From Sulfidibacterium sp036244975 (lineage in GTDB: Bacteria > Bacteroidota > Bacteroidia > Bacteroidales > F082), in NCBI GenBank assembly GCA_036244975.1, contig BTTE01000019.1:1-39519 (forward strand): a DNA stretch of 39,519 nucleotides, read 5' to 3'. This document shows positions 16,703 to 25,070 of the stretch, piece after piece. Within the stretch, counting starts at the first letter, position 1. Every line of letters starts with the position of its first letter. Made by a program: the position numbers and the translations under genes. The notes under the pieces are model-generated. The model was given only the letters and a program-made list of their open reading frames with translations. It was not told the DNA's origin and did not search any database.

Positions 16703-16763
16703 TTTTCCGTTTAAACCTTTATTTTTACAGTCTTTATTTAATCAAAAAACATACCAAAACGTT

Positions 16764-18149
16764 TTGGATAAGACACACCATCACAACAAGTTTCTGAAGC
16801 TGCGAAAAGCTTATCCTTATTTTGTGTTCCAAAGTTATTCAATATTCCGGACAAAAACACATTTGCAGGCAAAATTTCTTTTCAGCCTTGCAGGCAAATA
16901 CACTTTTCAACCGGAAATAGAGATTCCTTTTCGGGATTTTTATGATATTGAAAGGTTGTCGGATAAGGTGATAGAGAATATAATTTTCCACATCGGCATG
17001 GTCGAACTTATCAGCTACTGGAAAGCCGCCTGTCCACCCAAAGTGATTGTTCTGGCAGGCCGTTTGGATGAGAAACAAACAGCCTGGTGGAAGAAACTTT
17101 ATTTTCACGGTTTGGGTGAGTTTTTTTACCTGAATGATGTTACTACAGACATGGAATCGTTCATGGAAATTATCCCGGGAGGAAAAGCCGGTGAAATTTC
17201 AACAGTTTCGCTAAATAGCCGCCAGGCGCTGGTGCCTGTTGGTGGTGGAAAAGATTCGGTGGTAAGCCTGGAATTGCTGAAAAATAGTGAGTTTAATGTC
17301 ATCCCCTTTTTGCTGAACCCCCGTGAAGCCGGCCTGCGTTCCATCAATATTGCCGGTTTTTCAAAAAAGGAAGCAATTGTGGTAAACAGAACACTCGACC
17401 CGGAATTATTGAAATTAAATGAAGCCGGTTTCCTGAACGGACATACGCCTTTTTCGGCATTGCTGGCTTTTGTATCTGCTTTTACGGCGCTTTTGTCGGG
17501 TGCCGGCAATATTGCCCTTTCCAACGAAAGCAGCGCCAACCAAAGTACCGTCCCCGGTTCCAAAATAAACCATCAATATTCCAAATCGTTTGAATTTGAA
17601 CAGGACTTTAACTGGTATCTAAAACATTACATCCATCCTGAGCTGCGTTATTTCAGCTTTTTGCGTCCGTTAGACGAGTTACAGATTGCGTATCTGTTTT
17701 CCGGATTTCCGCAGCACCATTTTAGTTTCCGCAGCTGCAATGCAGGTAGCAAAACGGATAGCTGGTGCGGACAGTGTCCGAAATGTTTGTTTACTTATGT
17801 GATATTGTCACCCTTTTTACCACAGGAAAAATTAGAGAAAATCTTTGGTAAAAACCTGCTGAAAGACGAAAATTTGGTTCCTGTGATGGAAGAACTAAAT
17901 GGGAAAGCAGCGGTGAAACCATTTGAGTGTGTGGGTACGCCGGAAGAGGTGAATGCTGCACTTTGGAAATCCGTTGAAATAAAAAATGTTGACAATCAAT
18001 TCCCTTTGGTGAAAATGGCCGGAAATGCAAAAAACCGGCAAAATGAACAGGCCTTTAAAAGTCTGCTTACCAGACTGAACCGCGAACATCTTCTGCCGAA
18101 AAATTTCTTTCACATCATCAAACATGCCATAGCCGATGCAGCAGTTTAA
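16764..18149 (+). CDS. murL: UDP-MurNAc-L-Ala-L-Glu epimerase MurL
   Basis: 461 residues from a TTG start at 16764; a longer frame from 16620 overlaps yqgE on the other strand and is unlikely. MurL activates the terminal L-Glu of UDP-MurNAc-L-Ala-L-Glu with ATP and inverts it to D-Glu, replacing glutamate racemase. Seen here: an ATP-pyrophosphatase-type loop PVGGGKDSVVSLELL with GGGKDS at 160-165, then NESSANQSTV, and a cysteine cluster SCNAGSK...WCGQCPKCLF near residues 335-360 that could bind zinc. Identification rests on these features together with the adjacent murD2, which overlaps its end by 14 bases. This two-gene layout is the one described for the Xanthomonas murD2-murL pathway. Confidence 0.82.
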   Translation: MDKTHHHNKFLKLRKAYPYFVFQSYSIFRTKTHLQAKFLFSLAGKYTFQPEIEIPFRDFYDIERLSDKVIENIIFHIGMVELISYWKAACPPKVIVLAGRLDEKQTAWWKKLYFHGLGEFFYLNDVTTDMESFMEIIPGGKAGEISTVSLNSRQALVPVGGGKDSVVSLELLKNSEFNVIPFLLNPREAGLRSINIAGFSKKEAIVVNRTLDPELLKLNEAGFLNGHTPFSALLAFVSAFTALLSGAGNIALSNESSANQSTVPGSKINHQYSKSFEFEQDFNWYLKHYIHPELRYFSFLRPLDELQIAYLFSGFPQHHFSFRSCNAGSKTDSWCGQCPKCLFTYVILSPFLPQEKLEKIFGKNLLKDENLVPVMEELNGKAAVKPFECVGTPEEVNAALWKSVEIKNVDNQFPLVKMAGNAKNRQNEQAFKSLLTRLNREHLLPKNFFHIIKHAIADAAV

Positions 18150-19428
18150 AAAGATATTTTCGGAAGGAAAATCCGTGCTGATACTCGGATTTGGCAAAGA
18201 GGGACATTCGACATTCTCTTTTTTATCGAAATATTTTCCGGAATGCAAAGTCGGAATTGCCGACCGAAATACCCGGATTGCGGACGAGGGAATCAATGTG
18301 CCGCTTCATCTCGGTAAGAATTACCTGCACGCCATAAACGATTACGATTTGATTATCAAATCACCCGGAATCATGCTCAGGGGCATTCCGGAAAGCACAA
18401 AAGAAAAAATTACTTCCCAAACCGACCTTTTCCTGTGCGAATTTGGCCGGCAAACGGTCGGGATCACCGGAACCAAGGGGAAAAGTACTACAGTTAGCCT
18501 TATTTATCATTTGCTGAAAAGCACCGGGAGGAGCGCCCTGCTAATGGGAAACATAGGCTTACCGGCCTTCGATTTTCCCGAAAAGATTCAGAAAAACGAC
18601 CTGATTGTTTATGAACTGTCGGCACACCAGCTTGAATTTGTACACAGCAGTCCGCACATAGCCGTTCTGCTTAACCTGTTTCCGGAACATCTGGATTATT
18701 TCAGGACTTTTGAAAGATACAAACAGGCCAAACTGAACATTTTCCGTTATCAGCACCATGGCGACAGTGCTTTTTGCGGAGAGCCTGTTCCCGGGTTTGC
18801 CGGCGATTGCGAAACAATATCCGGAATGGGAAAAGTTTTCGGTAAAAGCCTGAAACCGGAGGAGCTCTTGCAGAATGCCGGATTGAAAGGCAATCATAAT
18901 TTGAAAAACATTTTGTTGGCATTTGCTGTTTTGCATCGTCTCGGAACATCGCTGGATAAGCTGCCACAGGCTTTGACTGGTTTCCACACTTTGCCACACC
19001 GGCTGGAATATGTGGGGCATTTTGGCGGCATTGACTTTTACAACGACAGTATTTCCACGGTTCCTCAATCGACTATAGCAGCCGTTAAAAGTGTGGGGCC
19101 TGTGGATGTGCTCATTCTTGGTGGTTTCGACCGCGGACTTGATTACACGGTGCTGGTAGATTTTTTGTCGGGAACCGGAATCAACTATTTCTTTTTTCTT
19201 GGAAAAGCGGGAGAGAGGATGCTGAAGTTATTTAACGCCCGGGATAACAACAAAAACCTTTATCCGGTAGAAGATCTTGCGGCTGTCTTTCACCAACTAC
19301 AAAGTCTTCCTGATATTTCCTGTTGTCTTTTGTCTCCGGCAGCAGCGAGCTACGACCAGTTTCACAATTTCGAGCACAGGGGAGATCTTTTCAAAAAGTT
19401 TGCCGTAGCGTTTCTGAGGGGTAAATAA
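18136..19428 (+). CDS. murD2: MurD2-type UDP-MurNAc-L-alanine--L-glutamate ligase
   Basis: 430-residue Mur ligase. The N-terminal UDP-binding Rossmann domain begins VLILGFGKEGHSTFSFL (14-30). The central ATP-binding domain has the P-loop GITGTKGKSTT at 109-119, and the C-terminal domain includes HTLPHRLEYVG and FYNDSISTVPQSTIAAV. Canonical MurD adds D-Glu; in genomes with MurL a MurD2 adds L-Glu, later epimerised. The 14-base overlap with murL and the shared strand support that assignment, although sequence alone cannot prove L-Glu specificity. It is convergent with the bTHX gene, with a hairpin between. Confidence 0.85.
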   Translation: MQQFKKIFSEGKSVLILGFGKEGHSTFSFLSKYFPECKVGIADRNTRIADEGINVPLHLGKNYLHAINDYDLIIKSPGIMLRGIPESTKEKITSQTDLFLCEFGRQTVGITGTKGKSTTVSLIYHLLKSTGRSALLMGNIGLPAFDFPEKIQKNDLIVYELSAHQLEFVHSSPHIAVLLNLFPEHLDYFRTFERYKQAKLNIFRYQHHGDSAFCGEPVPGFAGDCETISGMGKVFGKSLKPEELLQNAGLKGNHNLKNILLAFAVLHRLGTSLDKLPQALTGFHTLPHRLEYVGHFGGIDFYNDSISTVPQSTIAAVKSVGPVDVLILGGFDRGLDYTVLVDFLSGTGINYFFFLGKAGERMLKLFNARDNNKNLYPVEDLAAVFHQLQSLPDISCCLLSPAAASYDQFHNFEHRGDLFKKFAVAFLRGK

Positions 19429-19431
19429 AAA

Positions 19432-19449
19432 ACGGGGCTTTCGCCCCGT
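19432..19449 (-). terminator. Terminator hairpin between murD2 and the bTHX gene
   Basis: ACGGGGC (19432-19438), loop TTTC, GCCCCGT (19443-19449). On the minus strand the stem is followed directly by a T-run, so it is a proper terminator for bTHX. It can also stop transcription from murD2. Confidence 0.8.
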
Positions 19450-19457
19450 CGTATTTG

Positions 19458-19802
19458 TTATGCTTCTTTTTCTTCCTTTGGTTTATCTGTTTTTTCTTTT
19501 ATCGGTTTGGCAGTGGTTTTCTTTGCTGCCGTTTTTTTGGCAGCGGGCTTTTTGGTTACTTTTTCTTCCGTTTTAGTTGCCGTGGCAGTTTTTTTTACAA
19601 TCGCTTTCTTAACTGTTGTTTTCTTGGCAACAGCCTTCTTCACCGCGGGCTTTTCTTTGGCAACTTCAACCTTTATTTCCTTTGGGACCGCAGCAACAAC
19701 CGGTTTCTCAAACTTAGCCTTTAATTTTTTCCTTCTTCTTAATATCCCGTACGAACCATTTACAATTTTACCTCTTCTCGTCTTTTTGTCACCTTTTCCC
19801 AT
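19458..19802 (-). CDS. 30S ribosomal protein bTHX with long Lys/Ala-rich C-terminal extension
   Basis: 114 residues. The first 26 (MGKGDKKTRRGKIVNGSYGI and the following LRRRKK) match the small ribosomal protein bTHX, which sits in the head of the 30S subunit. The family is normally only about 25-60 residues. Here another 85 residues follow, made of repeated KKTxxKK, AVKKAV and AAKKTA blocks, as in histone H1-like or SWIB-type tails, and ending in an acidic-basic KEEKEA. The tail should be disordered and bind RNA or DNA. The strong lysine bias produces a long T-rich tract on the + strand that is not a separate gene. The terminator lies just after the stop. Confidence 0.85.
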   Translation of the reverse strand: MGKGDKKTRRGKIVNGSYGILRRRKKLKAKFEKPVVAAVPKEIKVEVAKEKPAVKKAVAKKTTVKKAIVKKTATATKTEEKVTKKPAAKKTAAKKTTAKPIKEKTDKPKEEKEA

Positions 19803-19880
19803 AACTATATAGTTTTAAATGAATGATTAGTTTTAATTTACCGTGTAAAATTATTAAAAAATCCAAAGCTTTCAAAATTA

Positions 19881-20567
19881 TTATCCGGTTTTTCTTTTTT
19901 GAAGAAACTCTTTCTCGAAAAGTTCGGCATGTTTCAGGGTACGTTTGGTCCATTCGATAAGCGTATCGAGCCGTTCTTCTTCGTTTAACTGCCAGGAAAT
20001 CGGCGACTTTCTCAGTTTTTCCGTCAGGATGAAAAGCGTCAGTGCGGCAGAAACCGAAATGTTGTAGCTTTCTGTAAACCCGTACATGGGAATACGCAGG
20101 TATTCATCCGCATGGGCAATGGCTGTATCGGATAGTCCTTTCAGTTCAGTCCCAAAAACCAGGGCCATTTTCCCATCAATGGGGATATCATCCAGCGTCT
20201 GGTCATTGGTATGCGGTGTGGTGGCCACAATGCGGTAACCGGCTTTGCGTAAAGCTTCGTAAGCTGTCAGTGTATTGTCTTCCAATGCATTGTATTTTAT
20301 CAGGTTCAGCCATTTGGAAGAGCCCATTGCCACCTCCGGGTTTACCTGGTACCGGTTCCGGTTTTCGATGATGTGAATATCCTGAATACCGGTGAGGTCA
20401 GCGCTACGCAACACGGCGCTGGCATTGTGTGGTTGATAAATATCTTCCAGCACAACCGTCATGTGTCGCGTGCGGTACTGAATAATTTTCTCGAAGAGCT
20501 GCCTCCGGTTTTCGGTAAGATACCCTGACAGAAAATCTAAAAACTTTTTTTTCGTTTGAAAATCCAT
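19881..20567 (-). CDS. trmH: SpoU/TrmH family RNA 2'-O-methyltransferase
   Basis: 228 residues. It contains the SPOUT motifs: motif 1 VLEDIYQPHNASAVLRSAD with the conserved Asn and Arg, motif 2 MALVFGTELKGLS, and motif 3 IPMYGFTESYNISVSAAL. Length and the C-terminal helical extension fit tRNA (guanosine-18-2'-O)-methyltransferase TrmH rather than the longer rRNA methyltransferase RlmB. It follows the S9 peptidase gene by 12 bases on the same strand and is probably co-transcribed with it. Confidence 0.88.
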   Translation of the reverse strand: MDFQTKKKFLDFLSGYLTENRRQLFEKIIQYRTRHMTVVLEDIYQPHNASAVLRSADLTGIQDIHIIENRNRYQVNPEVAMGSSKWLNLIKYNALEDNTLTAYEALRKAGYRIVATTPHTNDQTLDDIPIDGKMALVFGTELKGLSDTAIAHADEYLRIPMYGFTESYNISVSAALTLFILTEKLRKSPISWQLNEEERLDTLIEWTKRTLKHAELFEKEFLQKRKTG

Positions 20568-20579
20568 ACACCAGGATGG

Positions 20580-23165
20580 TTACAGGTCTTTTTTAGGATA
20601 CATGTTGTTCCACCACTGCGGTTGATATTTCAGGTATTTTGCCAGCCAGGCAAAAATGGTTTTCTGCCATAAAATCCGTTTGTTGTAATCAATGATGTGA
20701 TGATTCTGACCTTTTATCCTCACCAGTTCCACAGGTCGCCCGAGAAGCTTTAAAGCGGTGTAAAGCTGAATACTTTCACCCGTAGGAACATTGGTATCCG
20801 CCGTGCCCTGAATGAGCAACATAGGCGTGTGGATTTTCTCTGCGTTAAACAGCGGACTGTGGTCAACGTAAAGCTTTTTGTTGTTCCACGGAAAACTGTT
20901 AGCGGAAGCTACCGAACTGTACAAATAGCCCCAGTATCCCTGTCCCCAATAGGAGGTAATATCGCTGATGCCCGCATGGGCAATGGCTGTGGTGAAGATG
21001 TCTGTTTGCGTTTGCAGCCACATTGTCATATACCCGCCATACGAGGCTCCGAGGCTTCCGACGGCTTTGGGGTTTACCTGCGGATGAGCTTTCAGGAATT
21101 TTTTGGTGCCTTCGATGATATCGCTGGCATTTTGTTTTCCCCAACCGTTCACGTGTAAAGCGGAGAAATCCTGTCCGTAGCCGGTGGCGCCGCTGGGTTG
21201 CAGGTCATACACAATGTAGCCCATAGCGGCAAACAGATTCTTGGGGTAACGGCCACCGAAATCCCTTGATGTGGGGACAGTCCCGCCATAGTAATAAACC
21301 AGCAACGGATATTTTTTATTGGGATTATAATCCGGCGGGTAATAAATGCGACCTTCAATAGTCAGTCCGCTTTTGTTTTTGAAATTCCAGTTTTCTGTTT
21401 TCCCGAATTTGACATTTGCATAAAATGCTTTTTCCGGGTTGGCTACTTCCGATTGTCTGTTCTCTTTCAAATTGTAAAGCCAGCCTGTGGCCGGGTGGGA
21501 AATGCTGCTTCCGGAATAGCTCATGAAAGGTGCGTTTCTGGAAAAGCTGACGCTGGTTACCACGTCCGTTTTCATGGGAAGCAACCTGAATTTGCCGTTT
21601 TTAGGATTGTATTTCCAAATGTTAACATAAGTCCGGTCTTGCGCCAAAATATAAATTTTATTATCCAGCGGATTCCACCAGGCATTTTGTACCGCCGGAT
21701 TGAAATTTTTTGTAACGGGCTTAACTTTTTTGGTAGCCAGTGTATAAATGTAGGCCTGAATGTCAAAATCGTTTGGGATTTTAGCTCTCTTCAAATGAAT
21801 ACCTGCTCCGTTAAACATGGCAGCACTTCCTGTTACCAGCAACTTTTTTCCATCCGGTGAGTAGACAGCATTTCCGCCAAAATTGACATCCCAGATGGTG
21901 TCAACCTGTCCGTCAACAAGATTCATCTGCAATAAAATCTGTTTGGTGTAAGGACGTTGTGCGTAAAACGGGAAGCTTTGCGAAAAAAGAATGTACTTCT
22001 CATTGGGAGAAATATCCATCAAGTTGTTGGTCAGATAACCATAAGTCAGCTGTTTTGCGCTGTGGTCGGCAATGCGAAACATAAACAACTGCGTACGCGT
22101 ACGGTACCACGGCCAGCGGTCGGGCATCCCTCTCAGAATATAAACGCCACTTTTATTCTTCTCATATTTTTCGCGAACGGAATAGATGATAAAATCGCCT
22201 TTGGGACTCCAGTCGTAGCCTGAAAACCGCTTTGGATTGTTCATCAAAAGTGTTTCCTTGCGGGTATCTAAATTGTAAATCATAAGCGAAGAGGAAACGC
22301 CGTTTTTCGTTACATAACTGATTTTATGTGTTCCGGGGACCCATTTCACCTTACTCAGGTCGCTGTGTTTTGATGAGAAAAGCACCGCATTGTCTTGTGT
22401 GTTTTTTATTTCAAACCAGTGAATTGTTTTTCCTTTTGGCGGGAATGTTTGTGCATATTTCAACAAAATCAGACTACCATCATCACTCAGGCTGGTTGAT
22501 GTAAGACGCTGCCCCAGCAGCAGATGCGGAATGTCCATAAACTGTTCATCCGACAGCGACAAAGCAATGGCCTGTTGCGTAAATTCTTTACCGTACGAAA
22601 CGGATACCTTTACCGGAGATGTCTGTTTTTCACCCTTTTTCACAAGCGATTTTACCACCACAAGATATTTTCCTCTTTCTAATTTGAGGGAAATGTCTTT
22701 TGAAACCGGTTTGTTATCCATAGCGTAGTTGGCGGCTTTTTTCTCACCTTTTACAAAGACCTCGTAAGGATGAGAACTTTCAGCATGTAATTTCATTTCC
22801 ACAAACCGGTTGGCCTGTAAATAAAAAGCCTGCCAGTAAATAGCATAGAGCGCCGTATTGTCGGTCGCGAAAGGAGTTTGAATGTCAGAAGTTTTCCATT
22901 GCAGAGATTTACTCTCGCTTTCGAGGAAGGTCTTTCCGGGTTTGGGGTCGGTAACTTTTTTCTGAGAAAACTTTAGCAAATCATTGGCTTCGAATGTTTT
23001 TCCTTCCAAATTGGGTTTGTTATTAAAAGCCGGCAATTGAACACCCAAAGGGCCTGCTGTTAGAAACTGTTTTACCTGTATGTCATAATTTGCCGTGTCC
23101 TGAGCAAATACGGTTCCTCCAAATAAAAAAAGGAAACCAATGAGAATAGAGCTGATTTTATACAT
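20580..23165 (-). CDS. Secreted S9 family peptidase (prolyl oligopeptidase/DPP4-like)
   Basis: 861 residues with a signal peptide (MYKISSILIGFLFLFGG, then VFA before Q22), so the protein is exported to the periplasm or beyond. The middle is a beta-propeller region (repeated WSP..D/SPNEKYI/SPDGKKLLVTG stretches), and the C-terminal alpha/beta hydrolase carries GASYGG with Ser708, Asp790 in GTADTNVPTGES and His822 or 823 in GQNHHI. The family cleaves short peptides, often after proline. It lies eight bases after the stop of the secreted protein gene at 23174-24067 and 12 bases before trmH, so the three may be one transcript. No type IX secretion tail is obvious. Confidence 0.93.
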   Translation of the reverse strand: MYKISSILIGFLFLFGGTVFAQDTANYDIQVKQFLTAGPLGVQLPAFNNKPNLEGKTFEANDLLKFSQKKVTDPKPGKTFLESESKSLQWKTSDIQTPFATDNTALYAIYWQAFYLQANRFVEMKLHAESSHPYEVFVKGEKKAANYAMDNKPVSKDISLKLERGKYLVVVKSLVKKGEKQTSPVKVSVSYGKEFTQQAIALSLSDEQFMDIPHLLLGQRLTSTSLSDDGSLILLKYAQTFPPKGKTIHWFEIKNTQDNAVLFSSKHSDLSKVKWVPGTHKISYVTKNGVSSSLMIYNLDTRKETLLMNNPKRFSGYDWSPKGDFIIYSVREKYEKNKSGVYILRGMPDRWPWYRTRTQLFMFRIADHSAKQLTYGYLTNNLMDISPNEKYILFSQSFPFYAQRPYTKQILLQMNLVDGQVDTIWDVNFGGNAVYSPDGKKLLVTGSAAMFNGAGIHLKRAKIPNDFDIQAYIYTLATKKVKPVTKNFNPAVQNAWWNPLDNKIYILAQDRTYVNIWKYNPKNGKFRLLPMKTDVVTSVSFSRNAPFMSYSGSSISHPATGWLYNLKENRQSEVANPEKAFYANVKFGKTENWNFKNKSGLTIEGRIYYPPDYNPNKKYPLLVYYYGGTVPTSRDFGGRYPKNLFAAMGYIVYDLQPSGATGYGQDFSALHVNGWGKQNASDIIEGTKKFLKAHPQVNPKAVGSLGASYGGYMTMWLQTQTDIFTTAIAHAGISDITSYWGQGYWGYLYSSVASANSFPWNNKKLYVDHSPLFNAEKIHTPMLLIQGTADTNVPTGESIQLYTALKLLGRPVELVRIKGQNHHIIDYNKRILWQKTIFAWLAKYLKYQPQWWNNMYPKKDL

Positions 23166-23173
23166 TATATTTT

Positions 23174-24067
23174 TTATTTTAGTGAATTATCATTATTTCT
23201 ATGAGGAAGTCCGGGCAACCCATCATCGCTGCCTGAGCCATTGGGAGACAGGTTTTTGGGGTTTAGGATATTATTATTCGTATCCAGAATCATAACATCT
23301 TCGATAGTGGTTTTTATATAACCTGCCGGAATCTGAAAAATGGCTACGGGAATATTCATCTTCCGGATTTTCTTCACCTGCGTAACCAGTTTATTACCAT
23401 CGGAGGTGAAATTGACCGATTTCAGAATAAACCCGTTCTTAAGCAGTCTTAAATAGTCTTTGCTGTGGCTGAGGCTGTTTTCGATGGCAAAAGGACTCAT
23501 GGCTTTGCTAAAAGTTATAATTCTGTCAATATCAGCCTCATGGTAAGGTTTAACCTTCTGCGTAACCCATATAAGCTGTTTAACCACACTATCGATAGTG
23601 ATTTCATACTCTGCAGCCGGGTAGCCGATAATCGTATCTGTTTTGCCGGTTTTTTTGACGGTTACTTCAGGAAACGCCCGAAGGCTGTCGGGGGTTTCTT
23701 GTATTTTCTTAAAGCTTTCCAGCGCCTGTTTTATTTTTTCTTTTTGGCTGGCTGGGGCATAAGCCAGTAGTTTTTGCATCTGTTGTTCTGCCATTTGGGT
23801 TGTCGTCCGGTTTAACGCGGTGGTTGTCCCCTGCCAGTAAGAGCGATGTTGGGCAAAAATCAGGGTAACCAGCTTGCTGTTAAAGTTAATGATACTTATA
23901 GAGGTGGGTTTGTCGAAACGGATAATGCTATCCTGAATAAAAGTGGTATAAAAAGATTTATTCCCGAAAGCATCGCTGCTTTGTTCCGATATGACCCAGC
24001 CGGCTTTTAGCTGCTGAGGGCCTGCAAAAAGCAGAATCGTCATCCAAACAATAATCGTTCGCCGCAT
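23174..24067 (-). CDS. Secreted hypothetical protein (DUF4412-like)
   Basis: 297 residues with a signal peptide of about 22 residues ending LKA before GWVISEQ. The mature part has beta-rich stretches such as FIQDSIIRFDKP and TDTIIGYPAAEYEITIDSV...LIWVTQKV, resembling periplasmic DUF4412-type proteins that are thought to have a lipocalin-like fold. A helical, glutamine-rich insert lies around residues 90-125. The function is not known to me. It is the first gene of a likely three-gene operon with the S9 peptidase and trmH, and is divergent from the TPR protein gene. Confidence 0.75.
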   Translation of the reverse strand: MRRTIIVWMTILLFAGPQQLKAGWVISEQSSDAFGNKSFYTTFIQDSIIRFDKPTSISIINFNSKLVTLIFAQHRSYWQGTTTALNRTTTQMAEQQMQKLLAYAPASQKEKIKQALESFKKIQETPDSLRAFPEVTVKKTGKTDTIIGYPAAEYEITIDSVVKQLIWVTQKVKPYHEADIDRIITFSKAMSPFAIENSLSHSKDYLRLLKNGFILKSVNFTSDGNKLVTQVKKIRKMNIPVAIFQIPAGYIKTTIEDVMILDTNNNILNPKNLSPNGSGSDDGLPGLPHRNNDNSLK

Positions 24068-24122
24068 AAAGAATTGTTAAATACCTGCTTGAAAAAATCT
24101 TTTCACCATTTTATTTATGTAA

Positions 24123-24130
24123 CAAAGATA
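24123..24130 (-). promoter_or_regulatory. -7 promoter box of the secreted-protein/S9/trmH operon
   Basis: The complement reads TATCTTTG. It lies 56 nt before the start at 24067 and is back to back with the TPR gene promoter. Confidence 0.5.
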
Positions 24131-24169
24131 AAAAATTGCTGATGTTTTTTATTATACCGAATAAAAATT

Positions 24170-24177
24170 TACTTTTG
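24170..24177 (+). promoter_or_regulatory. -7 promoter box of the TPR gene
   Basis: TACTTTTG fits TAnnTTTG. It lies 21 nt before the ATG at 24199 and decides the start: a longer frame from the TTG at 24136 would contain the promoter. Confidence 0.55.
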
Positions 24178-24198
24178 CAAACTCAAAAAATCCTTAAG

Positions 24199-24900
24199 AT
24201 GTCGAAAAAGAAGCAAAAAGAGAAACACACACAGAAGCAGTTTGAGAATATAGAGGAATCACTTTCCCGATCAGAAGCGTTTATCCTTGAAAATCAAAAG
24301 ATACTCACTATTATTGTGGCTATTTTGATCGTTATCGTCCTTGGATTCTTTGGTTTTAGGAAATACTATTTACAGCCAAAAGAAAAAGAGGCTCAGGAAC
24401 AGATTTTTCCTGCCCAGCACTATTTTCAGGTCGATTCGTTAGATAAAGCGCTTTATGGAGATGGAAATAATCTTGGTTTTGTGGATATTGCCAAAAGTTA
24501 CAGCATTACAAAAGCCGGAAACCTGGCCAATTATTATGCAGGTATCAGCTTTCTGAAGAAAGGAAACTTTGTTAACGCCATTAAGTATCTCAAAAAATTT
24601 AGCAGTAACGATGAGATTATCGGCCCCATGGCTAAAGGCGCTATTGGCGATGCTTATCTCGAACAAGGAGATAAAGCCCAAGCCATCACTTATTATATGG
24701 AAGCGGCCAACTTAACGGACAATGAGTTTACCAGCCCCATGTTTTTGCTCAAAGCCGGTGAAGTAAATGAGGACATGGGAAACTACGACGAAGCCATTAA
24801 AGATTACAAACGTATTCAACAGAGCTACTTTAAGAGCCTGGAAGCCAGGAATATTGAAAAGTATATTGCTCAGGCAGAGGCTTTAAAAAAGAATAAGTAA
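24199..24900 (+). CDS. Membrane-anchored tetratricopeptide repeat protein (YfgM-like)
   Basis: 233 residues from the ATG at 24199. A very basic cytoplasmic N-terminus (MSKKKQKEKHTQ) is followed by one membrane helix at about residues 35-56 (ILTIIVAILIVIVLGFFGF), then a periplasmic part with TPR-like repeats. Examples are NLANYYAGISFLKKGNFVNAIKYLKKF, AKGAIGDAYLEQGDKAQAITYYMEA and FLLKAGEVNEDMGNYDEAIKDY. The layout matches YfgM/Bacteroidota TPR proteins that scaffold envelope complexes. Partners are unknown. fmt follows after 170 bases with its own likely promoter. Confidence 0.85.
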   Translation: MSKKKQKEKHTQKQFENIEESLSRSEAFILENQKILTIIVAILIVIVLGFFGFRKYYLQPKEKEAQEQIFPAQHYFQVDSLDKALYGDGNNLGFVDIAKSYSITKAGNLANYYAGISFLKKGNFVNAIKYLKKFSSNDEIIGPMAKGAIGDAYLEQGDKAQAITYYMEAANLTDNEFTSPMFLLKAGEVNEDMGNYDEAIKDYKRIQQSYFKSLEARNIEKYIAQAEALKKNK

Positions 24901-25070
24901 AAGAAGACCTTTTTTATTCGTGAGACTTCATCGGACAATCCTGACGAATCCGGAGGATATAATACCTCATCACTTTCCTGCCGAAATAGGTTCCGGTTTC
25001 GATAATTATTACAATATTCTGGTGTTTATACCCATGATTTTCTTACTTTCGTCTCAATTCTGATAAGCAG

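Noticed and set aside
16620..16763. Longer N-terminus for murL
   Set aside because: It would overlap the yqgE start on the opposite strand, and the extra residues do not look like the family; the TTG at 16764 is preferred.
19455..19812. Plus-strand hydrophobic frames rich in Phe/Leu/Val
   Set aside because: They are complements of the lysine-rich bTHX tail.
24136..24198. Longer N-terminus for the TPR protein from a TTG
   Set aside because: The promoter -7 box lies inside it.
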